The position numbers were made by a program, and so were the translations under genes. This document shows, piece after piece, positions 45,870 through 55,363 of a stretch of 64,000 nucleotides of DNA. Below the pieces are notes generated by a model, which had not been told where the DNA came from, searched no databases, and worked only from the letters and a program-made list of their open reading frames with translations. This DNA is from Oscarella lobularis (taxonomy: Eukaryota; Porifera; Homoscleromorpha; Homosclerophorida; Oscarellidae), in the NCBI RefSeq assembly GCF_947507565.1, contig NC_089178.1, positions 2,728,001 through 2,792,000 on the forward strand. The letters are read 5' to 3'. Numbering within the stretch: the first letter of the stretch is position 1; every line of letters starts with the position of its first letter.

Positions 45870-46628
45870 ATGAGTAGCAGCAAAGTCTGCGTCGTCTTCG
45901 GCGGTTCGAGAGGAATCGGCCGAGCCGTGTGCAATCGCATGGTAGCCGAAGGCTATCGCGTCGTCGCAGCAAGCCGAAATCCCGACAAGGAGCTCGAAAA
46001 CGACGCCGCCGTCGTGAATGTGGCGTGCGACGTCGCCGACGAACGAGCGATCGCGTCGACGGCGCGACGAACGATCGACCTTTTCGGCGCCGTCGACGTC
46101 GTCGTGAACTCGGCGGGCATCAATCGCGATTCCCTTTTCGTGCGAACGAAATTCGACGACGTTCGACGCCTATTCGACGTGAATCTAATCGGTTCGATGG
46201 CCGCGTGCAAGGCCTTTTTACCGTTCATGCTAAAACAGCGTCGAGGATCGATCGTCAACGTGGGATCCGTCGTCGGATTGATCGGGAATGAGGGCCAATG
46301 CGGCTATAGTGCCTCCAAAGCCGGTTTGGTTGGTTTCAATCGGTCGTTGGCGAAGGAGGTCGCCGCGAGAGGAATTCGAGTCAATTTGGTCGCTCCCGGA
46401 TTCGTTCGTACCGATATGACCGTGGGGCTTGACGAGGAAAAAATTCGGAAGGGGATTCCTTTGGGGAGATTTGGTAATTCGGATGAGATTGCGTCTGCTG
46501 TTTATTTTGCCGCCACGGCTGACGGTATTAGCGGTCAGGTGAGTTGGAAAGAAAAGGTCTCCTATTTTATTTTCTAATCGAGTTCCAAGGTTTTTGTTGT
46601 TGATGGCGGTCTAAGCTGCACATTGTAG
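45870..46628 (+). CDS. CBR4: Carbonyl reductase 4 / 3-oxoacyl-ACP reductase
   Basis: Short-chain dehydrogenase; CBR4 is the NADPH-dependent 3-oxoacyl-ACP reductase of mitochondrial fatty-acid synthesis. Two exons, 45870-46538 and 46590-46628, 235 residues (human 237). Rossmann motif 'GGSRGIGRAV' near residue 11, 'NSAGINRDSL' (NAG), catalytic Ser in 'GSIVNVGSVVG', catalytic YxxxK in 'GYSASKAGLVGF', and the C-terminal 'VFVVDGGLS'. A glycine replaces the usual Thr at the first position of the TGxxxGIG motif. In mammals CBR4 partners with HSD17B8, whose gene is not in the window. Confidence 0.92.
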
Positions 46629-46687
46629 CATAACGACAGCAGTTTTCATCGATTGAATTATCATCCTATTTTCTTGCGTTTTTTTTT

Positions 46688-48030
46688 CTATTCGCTTTTG
46701 AGTTCGGTTGTCAAAATATAGCCGCCTTCCGGCTGCAATTCAAGTACAACGAATTCGCCGTTTTCCAGATTCCAAAGCCGGTGAAATCGCTCCACCTTTA
46801 GAGAGGAAAAGATTTCCGAATTGAAAAACAAGTACACATCTTTCAATCTAACCTCCCAATGGAAGTAACGCATGAGAAAGAGACGGCTGGTGAGCCCGTG
46901 AGTGACAAGCAGTATGTTCTGTTTGCATCGTCCCTTCTTCATGTCTCGGTACAGCGTTTCAAGGAAGGAAGAAACTCTGTCATACACATCAGCTCCACTA
47001 AAGAGATTTGCATCAATACCACGTAGGTGAGGAGGATGTCAGGTGTACAGAGTCTACAGACTCCCTCAATTTTATTTTAAAAGGAAAGCCGCTTGATAGG
47101 ACTTTGACTGACCTTTCTCCCGTTGGAAAACGAAAATAGAAGGAACCAATTTTTCTTCGTTCTTCCATCACTTCCTCGACTTTTTCCGGATCTTGAAAAT
47201 TTCCCCATTCTTGCTCGCGAATGCGCGGCTCTTCTGTCCAAGTAACCTGAAAAAAAACGACTAATGTATCTATAGATCCAGAATCGTTTTTGCGTGTACT
47301 TGATCATTCCTGAAAGCCAACTTGACTGCATCAAACGTCTGCTTCGATCGGGTAAAAGGAGATATGTAACAGGCGATGCTCTCATTAGCAATAATATCCT
47401 TAATTCGTTGGCCAGCTCTCTGAAACCGACACACAACGCTGCGTTTAAAAGCAAGACGTTTCTTTAGACTTACTCGAGCCTGCTCAACACCTCTCTCTGT
47501 CAAATACATGCGACTGTCTGGCATCGTTCTATACAGTCGTTTGTCAACGTTTCCTACTGACTCGCTGTACAGTACAACAACGCTATTTTATTAGACTTAG
47601 TAAATTGGCTCTAATAGTTACCCGTGGCGCATGATGAAAATTCGTCGCGGAAAGGAGGCAAAGTGTCTTTTCCATTTTTCTTCTTGAAGCCTGCCGGACA
47701 CACGTGACGTCAGTTTTTTTGCTGTGAGCGAAGGGCGTGGTCAGTTTAAGGTGTTACAAACCTTTGAAAAAGTTCGCCTATGCTGTTCATTCTTCCGTCG
47801 AGAGAAACGCTTGCGCTTCCTGTGCCTTTCATATCGCGTATTCGTTTAGTCAGAAGAAGTCGATGTCCTATCGTCGTGACGCCCATCTCTCGCAGATGCG
47901 TCTCGGTGAGCTCGAGCAGCACTTCGCCACTCGTCACAGCGTGTTGTTGAAACAAGGAGACGTACATTTCCATGCCCAAGCCTCGCAGCCACGATGCAAT
48001 TTCCTTCGATGTCCAGCTAAAAGCTTCCAT
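46688..48030 (-). CDS. SAM domain fused to a histidine-phosphatase (phosphoglycerate mutase-like) domain
   Basis: Six exons on the minus strand, 47762-48030, 47622-47690, 47474-47564, 47300-47419, 47113-47246, 46688-46997, 330 residues, all in phase. Residues 1-75 form a SAM domain ('EIASWLRGLGMEMYVSLFQQ', 'HLREMGVTTIGHRLLL'), normally a protein- or RNA-binding helical module. After a short linker comes a histidine-phosphatase fold: 'RIFIMRHGESVGN' with the catalytic RHG, 'YISPFTRSKQT', 'EPRIREQEWGNFQ', 'GESGADVYDRVSSFLETL', and 'ILLVTHGLTSRLFLMRYF' with the second catalytic His. The phosphatase part resembles plant and fungal AT74-type proteins more than animal UBASH3, PGAM or TIGAR. Substrate unknown. 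Divergent with SHQ1. Confidence 0.82.
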
Positions 48031-48100
48031 AGTAGACTATACGGGAGCCTATTTGGTTGAAGTTCCCATCGTACGTGTGTTCTCCGGTGAATTCTCCATT
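48031..48100. promoter_or_regulatory. Bidirectional promoter, SAM-phosphatase / SHQ1
   Basis: A 70-bp gap between divergent ATGs. No distinct element beyond mixed GC content. Position only. Confidence 0.5.
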
Positions 48101-50186
48101 ATGCTGACTCCCGCTTTCGACTTGAGCCAGACAGACGAGTTTGTCATCGTGAAGCTGATCGTTCCTTATGCTAAGGTAACAGTACGCCTCATCCATTGTG
48201 ACCTAGATTCGTCCGTACGGATTGCGTAGATATCCGATGTGGAATTTCACATAGAAGAAACGGTGTTTCTCTTCTACATGAAGCCCTATTATCTACGGTA
48301 CTAACAAAGGTCACGATGCTCAGGTCAAAAATATCTAAACGAATATTTCAGGCTGAATTTTCCAGGCGAAATTGTCGAGGACGGCCGAGAGAAGGCGCAA
48401 TACGACGTCGATAAAGGTCTACAAGCAGAAAATGATATTCGCTTGACGATTTTTTCCGCTGCAGGTCACATTTTGGTGTATTTACCAAAAGTCAGCCCTG
48501 GACAGCACTTTGATGGGCTGGACATGCTCACAGCTCTGATGGCACCCAAGTCGAAAAAGAAAGTCACTAGACCATCTATAGAAATTCTTCCAGGTGCAAC
48601 GTGTCTTGTAGGGGATAGACAGTAATTGATTGATTGATTCGTTCAAAAGACTCTCAGGAAAGTGCTGCAGGCGCAATTGCCCAGGTCGGCAGAGGAGATG
48701 ACGATGACGATGATGATGATGACGATTTTGAATTGGATTGGTTTGTTGATCAAGCATTGCCAAAAGTACGCATTTTCATTGTTCTGAGCGTCTCCTCTTT
48801 TCTCTATCGTTTGCTCTCTCTCTCTCTTTCTGTGTATATAAGATTGACGACGGTCAAGAGGTTTCCTTATCCAGACCTCAATACGGATTTGCCAATCGCT
48901 TGAAGTGTCTATTCTCAAGCTGTGATGTATGTTTTTGCTATGTACAGTAGTAGGCTTACCTTCTAAACAAGTATGCGTGTCTGTAGGACTACCAAGAGTT
49001 TTTAGACTTGCCTAATCCGGATCAAACCCCCGCAAGCGCTCGACGACAACTTCGGATAGATGCTGAGAACAAGGCCTTTGATCCAGATCGCTATTTGTAA
49101 GGACTATATCTGGGGAGCAGTGTCTTCATATCTCTTTATAGGTATGATCTATTCGAGAACGCTGACATTCAAAATATCCTTGCTTACAAGCCAAAAATTT
49201 GCAAATTAGGTTCTGAAACAAAAATGTGTTTAATTAATTAAGTGTAGCAATGTGTTTAGTAGTAGACTTCACTGACGAGGAAAAGGAAAAGATGAGACGA
49301 TTGCCTCGCAGAGAATATATCCTAAATTTAGGAAATTATTGACCGTGCCTCTCTCTCTCTCTCTTCAGTTTTCTTGACTCTTCATGTGGTTTCTCACATT
49401 TATTAGATAAGGAAGAAGAGAGAGCTGTCTATTTGGGTCTGGTCGACATTCTCTTTGCCTACTGCTACAATCATCGCATCACTGAAGGAGAAAACACGGT
49501 CAGGAAAGAATCAATATTATATATTGGTCAAAATTGCTGATAGGTCGAATCGTCTTGGACTGTGGCAAAATTAAGTCCTCTGTTGTCTTGGCTACATGTA
49601 CGTTTTTGTATTCATTGCGGATTTTATTATTTGCGTTGGTAGAATTGTGCGTCGCTTCGCGAAACGTCAGTCGCTTGCTGTAGACGATCTCTTATCTATC
49701 CTTTACATCGTCACTTTGGCTTGACGCTGCGGATTTTGGAGGACCTGAAAAGAACGTTTGATGCAGGTACTTTGATTTAAAAACACCGTTGGTCTTGGCC
49801 TCAAGTTGAATAATTGCTGGTACAGGTCGACCCCAAATTGTCAAGTGCTTACTTGAACTCCATTTTATGGTGGAGAGGGCCGAATCGAGACAACTTCTGA
49901 ATGAGCTTTATCTGACTGATTATTGCATTTGGGCACAAACGGCTAGGTAAGAAAGAAGAGGCAAGCAAAACTGCAGGAAACATCTGGTTTTGTAGTAGGA
50001 AAAAGTTTCAGAAGATTTCAGAGAAACTGGCAAAGGTTGGAAAGTAACAAAAAGAGATGTGCTTCTTCTTAGACTCATTATTTTCAGATCAGCATATCTC
50101 GGGCGGACTTGGACTTAGATTTAGAAGAACTAGAGAGCGTTGCACACGAAGCTATAAAATCTAACTCGACAGAAATTAATGGATGA
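48101..50186 (+). CDS. SHQ1: H/ACA snoRNP assembly factor SHQ1
   Basis: Chaperone that holds dyskerin (DKC1) before H/ACA RNP assembly. Fifteen exons totalling 437 codons, all in phase: 48101-48175, 48230-48297, 48352-48416, 48465-48593, 48650-48765, 48843-48926, 48987-49096, 49142-49209, 49260-49316, 49398-49498, 49544-49597, 49643-49766, 49826-49946, 49996-50035, 50088-50186. The CS domain opens with '[14 protein letters not shown]' and 'VPYAK', then '[19 protein letters not shown]'. An acidic run (poly-Asp) precedes 'FELDWFVDQ'. The SHQ1-specific domain follows: '[11 protein letters not shown]', '[20 protein letters not shown]', '[17 protein letters not shown]', '[12 protein letters not shown]'. 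The junction giving 'REYLLDK' uses an AT-AC intron. Confidence 0.93.
49317..49397 (+). other. U12-type AT-AC intron in SHQ1
   Basis: Intron of 81 nt beginning ATATCCTAAA (U12 consensus ATATCCTT) and ending TTTCTCAC. A branch-point-like TCTTGAC (49372-49378) lies 20 nt before the end. Splicing here restores 'REYLLDK', aligning with SYLLDK of other SHQ1 proteins. No GT-AG alternative keeps the frame. Confidence 0.75.
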
Positions 50187-50250
50187 ATTGATAATTCGAT
50201 TAATTTTTTAAAACGCGTGTCGTCGATTATCCGGGATCTAGCCACAGGAC

Positions 50251-51641
50251 ATGGAGAAAGTCGAAGCGTCGTCGAAGACGGAAGACAAACCAAAGTCTCG
50301 CAAGCCATCAGGTACCGGTCATCAATTGTGCAACGCGTACGCTGACGCGCGTGCGAGCAGAGGCACTGTGGAGGCAGCAAAAGATGTCCGCCTGCAAACC
50401 GATCTGGTCGGGGGCCGTGCTTGGCGTTCTCTTCACCATCGCAGGCATCGTCTTTGTAATAGTTGGCGGATTTCTCTTAGGAATAGTCAGAGACGTGAGT
50501 GCCACATCAAACGAAGCTTCGAGACAAACGATTTCTTTCTCTCTCTCTCTAGGTGAAAGAGTACGAATTGGACTACACTCGGTGCGCGACTACAAATAAC
50601 CGGTCGGAATCGTCAATCAATCAGTCAACGTGCGCCGATTATCTTCTAAATACGTCGTCGTCTGATCGTCTTCATTTACGACGCGACGCGTGCCAGTGCA
50701 ATCGCACGTTCGTCCTCCAGGAAAATTTCACCGGTCCCGTCTACGTCTATTACTTCCTGACCGAATTCTTTCAGAATCATCGTCGCTACGTCAAGTCGCG
50801 CGATGACGATCAGTTGATGGGCGATCCAACTGTAACCAATGGAAATTGCGATCCGTTTGAAGATGGTGACGTTGGAGACGGTCTCCTTCCCTATGCGCCG
50901 TGTGGCATGATAGCTAATAGCCTTTTTAACGATTCCTTCAATATCGCGTTGAGCGATGGCAGTGACGTCAGTTGGACTCGGACTGGCATTGCTTGGCCGA
51001 GCGATTATAAGGGCAAGTTTAAGAATCCTGAACCGTCGTCGACAATTGAAGAGCTGAAAAAACATTTTGTCAACGTTACGTTACCACCGCCCAGCTGGCC
51101 CGTACCCGTGTGGGGCCTATCCAATGATGTCAGCAATACAGGCTTCATCAATGAGGACCTTATCGTGTGGATGAGAACGGCCGCCTTTCCGCGATTTCGA
51201 AAGCTCTATGCAAAAATCGAAGGCGGCCTGCAAGCTGGAGTACCGTACACAGTGAAAATAAATTACAGTGAGTATCAAGGGAGTTTCCTTTTGAGCTTCT
51301 TTCTACTCTATTCGCTCAGTACGTCATATTTTTTTCTGCCTGTCTCTTCTAGATTTTCCTGTCACTGTATTCGACGGTACAAAGTCGTTGGTGTTCTCCA
51401 CGACTTCATCGATTGGTGGAAGACGTTTTTTCGTGCCTATCATCTATCTGGTTGTCGGAGGACTTTTGCTTTTGTTTGCAATTACGTTCTTTTTGATTTA
51501 CTATTTCGTGGAACCAAAGTAAGCGACTGGAAACCATCGGGGGGGGGGGGGGGGGGGGGGGGGGTATTGGACCATAACGCAATTTTTCTACTAAGGCGAG
51601 ACAAGAAGAACTGGAAGCGCGTCAGAGAATTCAAGCAGTAA
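50251..51641 (+). CDS. TMEM30A: CDC50/TMEM30 flippase beta subunit
   Basis: Accessory subunit of P4-ATPase phospholipid flippases, needed for their ER exit and activity. Five exons, 50251-50311, 50361-50494, 50553-51267, 51353-51518, 51596-51641, 373 residues (human TMEM30A 361). Two membrane spans: 'VLFTIAGIVFVIVGGFLLGI' near residue 45 and 'YLVVGGLLLLFAITFFLIYY' near 345. The large lumenal loop has family hallmarks 'QNHRRYVKSRDDDQLMGD', 'APCGMIANSLFNDSF', 'GIAWPSDYKGKFKNP', 'NEDLIVWMRTAAFPRFRKLY' and paired Cys plus N-glycosylation sites. The last intron (51519-51595) contains a G26 run. A basic C-tail (RDKKNWKRVREFKQ) ends the protein. Confidence 0.94.
51539..51564 (+). repeat. G26 homopolymer in TMEM30 intron 4
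   Basis: Twenty-six consecutive G on the coding strand within a 77-nt intron, about one third of its length, capable of G-quadruplex formation in DNA and pre-mRNA. Confidence 0.9.
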
Positions 51642-52452
51642 AAAGCACAGGCAAGTGACGTACTGTAGTTCTTTTATGTAACACGATTGTGTGTGTGCGG
51701 TATGTACAAAAGAATATGGTCCCGTTTCTTTTTGTATAAAATTACCCCATCCCCCGTCAAACTGCTCTATTTTAGACAGGCACTTCAATCCGTTCGTTCA
51801 AATCTTCCTCGGGGACTTGAACCTCTTCCTCGTCTCCCTGAACCTCGATTATATTGTCGATGCTACATTTTAAATAAATAATTCATTAGTGATCTCGTGA
51901 GATATAATAAGAGTCCCCCACCTTTCAACTGATTCTCTTGTCTGCTGTTGCAGTAGACCCGAGCTCCTAAAATATCGCTCTAGGAATTGACTTTTTAGGG
52001 TAATAGAATCTTTACTCTGGATTATCGCCGCTTGCTTCTTCGCCGTGCACTGAGAAAAGAACGTGTTTAGTGCGCGCGTCAGATATCAAGGTTCTACGGC
52101 CGACTTTCTTCTTCGTTTTCGCCCGAGTTGTTTCCTTGGAGTTCGCTGAGCAGTTGTTCGTCCGTGTATCGCCTAAGGATCAATTGATCGGCGAGTGAGA
52201 ACGCGCTTTCGACAGTCGCCATCATACCAGTTCTTGTTTGGGACGAATTCCGTGTAGCGATTCTGTCCCCCTTTCCGAAATGCCGGACAGATAACGTAGC
52301 TCGCACATTGACCCATCGCAGAGCCGTCCGTCACACGAAAAGTCACGAAATTTCGACGATTCTTAGCGTGCGTTTATTTCGTCACATACGGGAAGGATAC
52401 GCCCACGCCCACATTGCTGCGCTTTGCTTCGTCGAACGAACAGTTCGATAAC
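51642..52452. other. TMEM30 3' flank; possible small minus-strand gene
   Basis: AATAAA at 51873-51878 may end TMEM30. On the minus strand a short two- to three-exon model can be drawn from ATG 52311: 'MGQCASYVICPAFRKGG' to 'NKNW', joined by a 53-nt GT-AG intron to 'RYTDEQLLSELQ' and an acidic end near 52014-52100. It would share the MIC19 promoter. I recognise no family, and it may be chance. Confidence 0.25.
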
Positions 52453-53265
52453 ATGGGAGTAAGCTCGTCGAGCCCACGAAAAGTCACTGTCGCACGGATC
52501 GAAGATGACCCAAACGTCATCGCGGTGCGTTTCTCGGAAGCGACGAATCTTCGTGTCACGCGCACCGCTTCTAGGTAACCGAGTCGGTTCTGAAGCAATT
52601 GGCTGAGCCGAGAAAAGCCAGACCAGAAGATTCTGTCGCAAAGAAGACGACTGTACCACGTTATGATGATAGTACACGAAATTTTGCCGCATTGCTGCAG
52701 TCCATAATCATCATTCTTAGGAAATGAAGAGAGAAGTAGGGCTTTTCGTGGTGACGACCGCCAGTCTCTTGAGGTAGAGCGAGTGGTTTTTTTGCTCTTT
52801 ATTTGTGTGGAAGTGTACTTTTTGTAGTGGTATCAACTGTGGAAGCAGAACGAGGCAGAAAGAAATGAGGAAATGAAAAAGAAAGAGGAGGAGTGGAGTA
52901 ACCATTTAAAACAGATAGACGAGAAGGTACAGTCTGAAGTCAAAACAAAAGACAAGGACCAATGATGATGCATGTGTCAGCTGGAATCGCAAAAGAATCG
53001 AGCGATAGAGGATGCAGACAACGCTGTAGAATCCATACGCAATAGGCTAAAGTAAGTCGACCTCAGGAATAAGTAGATTAAATAGGTAATAATTTTGTGT
53101 TGGAATAGTCTGTCACTGAAGACTGGAAGTAATGCGTGCAATGATCTTAGAGATGCTCTCCTGGCCTGCTACGTTAATCATTCAAGACAGCCACTTCATT
53201 GTTCAGAAGCTACCAAGGCCTTTGTAGAATGCGCTAAAAAGGTTCGAAATGAACAGAAAGGCTAG
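52453..53265 (+). CDS. CHCHD3: MICOS subunit MIC19/MIC25 (CHCHD3/CHCHD6-like)
   Basis: Peripheral inner-membrane protein of the MICOS complex at crista junctions. Six exons, 52453-52524, 52575-52671, 52721-52773, 52828-52926, 52981-53051, 53109-53265, 182 residues, all in phase. The N-terminus 'MGVSSSSPRKVTV' has a myristoylation-type MGxxxS, followed by the 'NVIAVTESVLKQL' motif matching the MIC19/25 'RLSENVI' region. A charged coiled coil follows ('KQNEAERNEEMKKKEEEW'). The C-terminal CHCH domain has two CX9C motifs, 'CNDLRDALLAC' and 'CSEATKAFVEC'. Shorter than the human proteins (227-235 residues) through a reduced middle region. Minus-strand open frames covering exons 1-2 are shadows. 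Confidence 0.85.
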
Positions 53266-53347
53266 TCACATCCAAGAGGAGGTTAGTCTGCGCGCATTAG
53301 AAATTTAATAAATAATGCTACAAGTCAAATGCGATCACTCTAAAGAG

Positions 53348-53846
53348 TCAGTCGAATTTCTGTATGGCATCAATGTCTTTGCCTTCTACCTCCTGGATAA
53401 CAATGTTTTAGTATGGCGGCTCATTTAAAATTATTCACTTACTTTCTTAATTTCGTCTGGAAATTCGTCGATTCTTGCCTTCACGCAGGAAAGGCAGAAA
53501 CGCTTGGTGTAGAACAGGCTACAAAGCTAAGTACAGTAGAGCAAGGTTTAGTTGTACTCGTGCGGAATGAAACGCTCGTTTCGCACCTGTCCCACGCAGA
53601 CTGGGTCTTTGCATAGAGAACAATGACCTCCTAGTGTCAAATGCTGATCGTCTGGAGCGAACGGGTCTTTTAGAATGTACGCTTCTTCTAGAAGACTGCT
53701 GCGTGTCAAGCAAAAGCATTTTGAGAGACTTAGGCTGCCCTTCCGTACACTATTGCTTTATTAAACGGAGGTTTTTGTCCGAAGTAGTCAAAATGAACTG
53801 CTAAGCCGCATCGAGAACACCGAAAAACGTTTCGCAAGCGAGACAT
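53348..53846 (-). CDS. CDPF1: Cysteine-rich DPF motif protein CDPF1
   Basis: Small zinc-ribbon-like protein of unknown function, conserved in animals and some protists. Four exons, 53749-53846, 53587-53698, 53443-53526, 53348-53392, 112 residues. Signature pieces: 'RCSRCGLAVHFDYFGQKPP', 'EEAYILKDPFAPDDQHLTL' with the DPF motif, 'GHCSLCKDPVCVG', and 'CSLFYTKRFCLSCVKARI'. The CxxC pairs suggest two zinc sites. Converges with MIC19 (83 bp between stops). Confidence 0.88.
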
Positions 53847-53936
53847 TAGCGCGCGTTAGAACTATAAATACTGTACAGTACATGCAAAAAACGGCAGAGA
53901 CGAGGAAGAACTGCAAGGACGGCCCTAATTAATAGT

Positions 53937-55295
53937 TCAGAAAAAATGAAAAAGAATTTTTCTTCCAGCATTGCTAGTTGAGACAGACAGAGAGTATGAA
54001 GACCAGTCACACTTAAAACGGCAGAAAGGCTCATGGTTAAGAAGAACTTCAAGTTGCTTATTGGCACCCATGTTGAGTATTTGAAAAGAAACGGTTAGCC
54101 ATGAGCAGGCTCTCTTTTCTTTGCAGCTGCCATCTTGCTGACCAATGTAGCGTCCTAATGATTGTATCACCCTTCTGGACATGGTGATGCCATAATGGCA
54201 TTCTCTAACGTAGATCTTTACCAAAGACATCGAACCAGCATCTTCTGTGTCAACCCACAAATTTATTCTCTTCTTGGTTGTAGTTTTAGATGTAATTGCG
54301 TATTCACCACCTCCGTGTGTAGTACAAGCAACCGTTTTATCTTCAGATAGCCTATATCCTGCTGCATTATTAAAGTGCATCAGAGAACTTTCTGCATCTT
54401 CCGTCAGCTGATGTTCAGCTTCATTGTAAACTTCTTCTGTCAAATGCGGTTGACAGACTGGTGGTTGACAACTAGTTGGGCGCAAGGGCCCTGGGCGCAA
54501 GTGGAGGACAGTCAACGCCTGAAGGAGAGCTGCTTCAGAATAGAGTCCACTGTCTTGCACAGGGCCAAGCAACTCCTGTGTTGTCATCAGTGGTAACTGA
54601 ATGCACTGCAACAACTCAGTAACCAATTTCTGATCAGTTGTGCGATCTTCAGCAAAGTGGAGCCAAGATTGAACAGCATTAAACAAGTCAATTTGGCGAG
54701 CACTAAGTCCATCAGTTTGCAAGATAGTCAAGACTTGCTTTCGACTTAGCTCAACAAATGCTCTTGAATGAATGACTTTGAGCGTCTGCTTATGAATCAT
54801 CTCCATGCATGCTTTGTGAAGGTCGTCCATCATGTGCTGTGCTGCAAATTCAAGCATAGAGCAGACGTTGTTGACAGATAAATTGTTTTGAAGCCATGCA
54901 AAGCACTGATCCCTCAAAGTAGATACATTATAGTAATCAGCTAGCGTAGCCATCATCGGCATCAATGCGGGATCAACGATGGCCGTTCCGGTGTACAGAA
55001 AATCAAGGAACGACGAGAAAGAGGCGGGATCTGTATTTGGCAAAGGTATGATGGCACGTTGACTTTCCTGTTCATAAAGTATTCTAGCCATCACATCACT
55101 CTGAGTAGCCATGACGACACGGTGTGCCTTGAATTCTTTTCGGGACTCCCCCACAACAAAAGTAATGTCGTGAAATTCTTTCGTCTCAGCCAACTTTTTC
55201 CAGATTTCGGAAATCGTATCCTTGGCGGCTAGTGTCACACCCGGACTCTTCAGAGTACTACTACTAGTTCGAGGAGAAGGCCGAGGTCGATTCAT
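53937..55295 (-). CDS. BTB-BACK domain protein (BTBD1/2/3/6-like)
   Basis: Probable CUL3 substrate adaptor. Intronless, 452 residues. BTB domain at about residues 30-135 ('FHDITFVVGESRKEFKAHRV', 'FSSFLDFLYTGTAIVDP'), BACK domain to about 245 ('VHSRAFVELSRKQVLTILQ' region, 'ARQIDLFNAVQSWLHFAED'). The C-terminal 170 residues have a beta-rich region in the place of the PHR domain of BTBD1/2/3/6 ('YAITSKTTTKKRINLWV'), but the PHR signature is weak, so the paralog is not named. A late hydrophobic patch is visible near the C-terminus. Divergent with the GK-ELMO gene. Confidence 0.85.
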   Translation of the reverse strand: MNRPRPSPRTSSSTLKSPGVTLAAKDTISEIWKKLAETKEFHDITFVVGESRKEFKAHRVVMATQSDVMARILYEQESQRAIIPLPNTDPASFSSFLDFLYTGTAIVDPALMPMMATLADYYNVSTLRDQCFAWLQNNLSVNNVCSMLEFAAQHMMDDLHKACMEMIHKQTLKVIHSRAFVELSRKQVLTILQTDGLSARQIDLFNAVQSWLHFAEDRTTDQKLVTELLQCIQLPLMTTQELLGPVQDSGLYSEAALLQALTVLHLRPGPLRPTSCQPPVCQPHLTEEVYNEAEHQLTEDAESSLMHFNNAAGYRLSEDKTVACTTHGGGEYAITSKTTTKKRINLWVDTEDAGSMSLVKIYVRECHYGITMSRRVIQSLGRYIGQQDGSCKEKRACSWLTVSFQILNMGANKQLEVLLNHEPFCRFKCDWSSYSLSVSTSNAGRKILFHFF

Positions 55296-55363
55296 AGCAC
55301 TACTGGCACTACTGAGCTACTGTAGGTTACGCCCCTGTTGCGCGCGTTAGCCGCTGCCGGACC
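55296..55363. promoter_or_regulatory. Bidirectional promoter, BTB-BACK / GK-ELMO
   Basis: A 68-bp gap between the two divergent ATGs. It contains 'gttacgcccctgttgcgcgcg' type CG-rich sequence. Position only. Confidence 0.5.

Noticed and set aside
52014-52692. Minus-strand open frames suggesting a gene divergent from MIC19
   Set aside because: The region 52453-52692 is coding on the plus strand: 'MGVSSSSPRKVTV' and the next exon are MIC19/25 N-terminal sequence in phase with later exons. Only a doubtful short model remains below 52311.
53413-53719. Plus- and minus-strand open frames over CDPF1
   Set aside because: Exon-by-exon reading gives CDPF1 with its DPF and CxxC motifs; the long single frames are out of phase.
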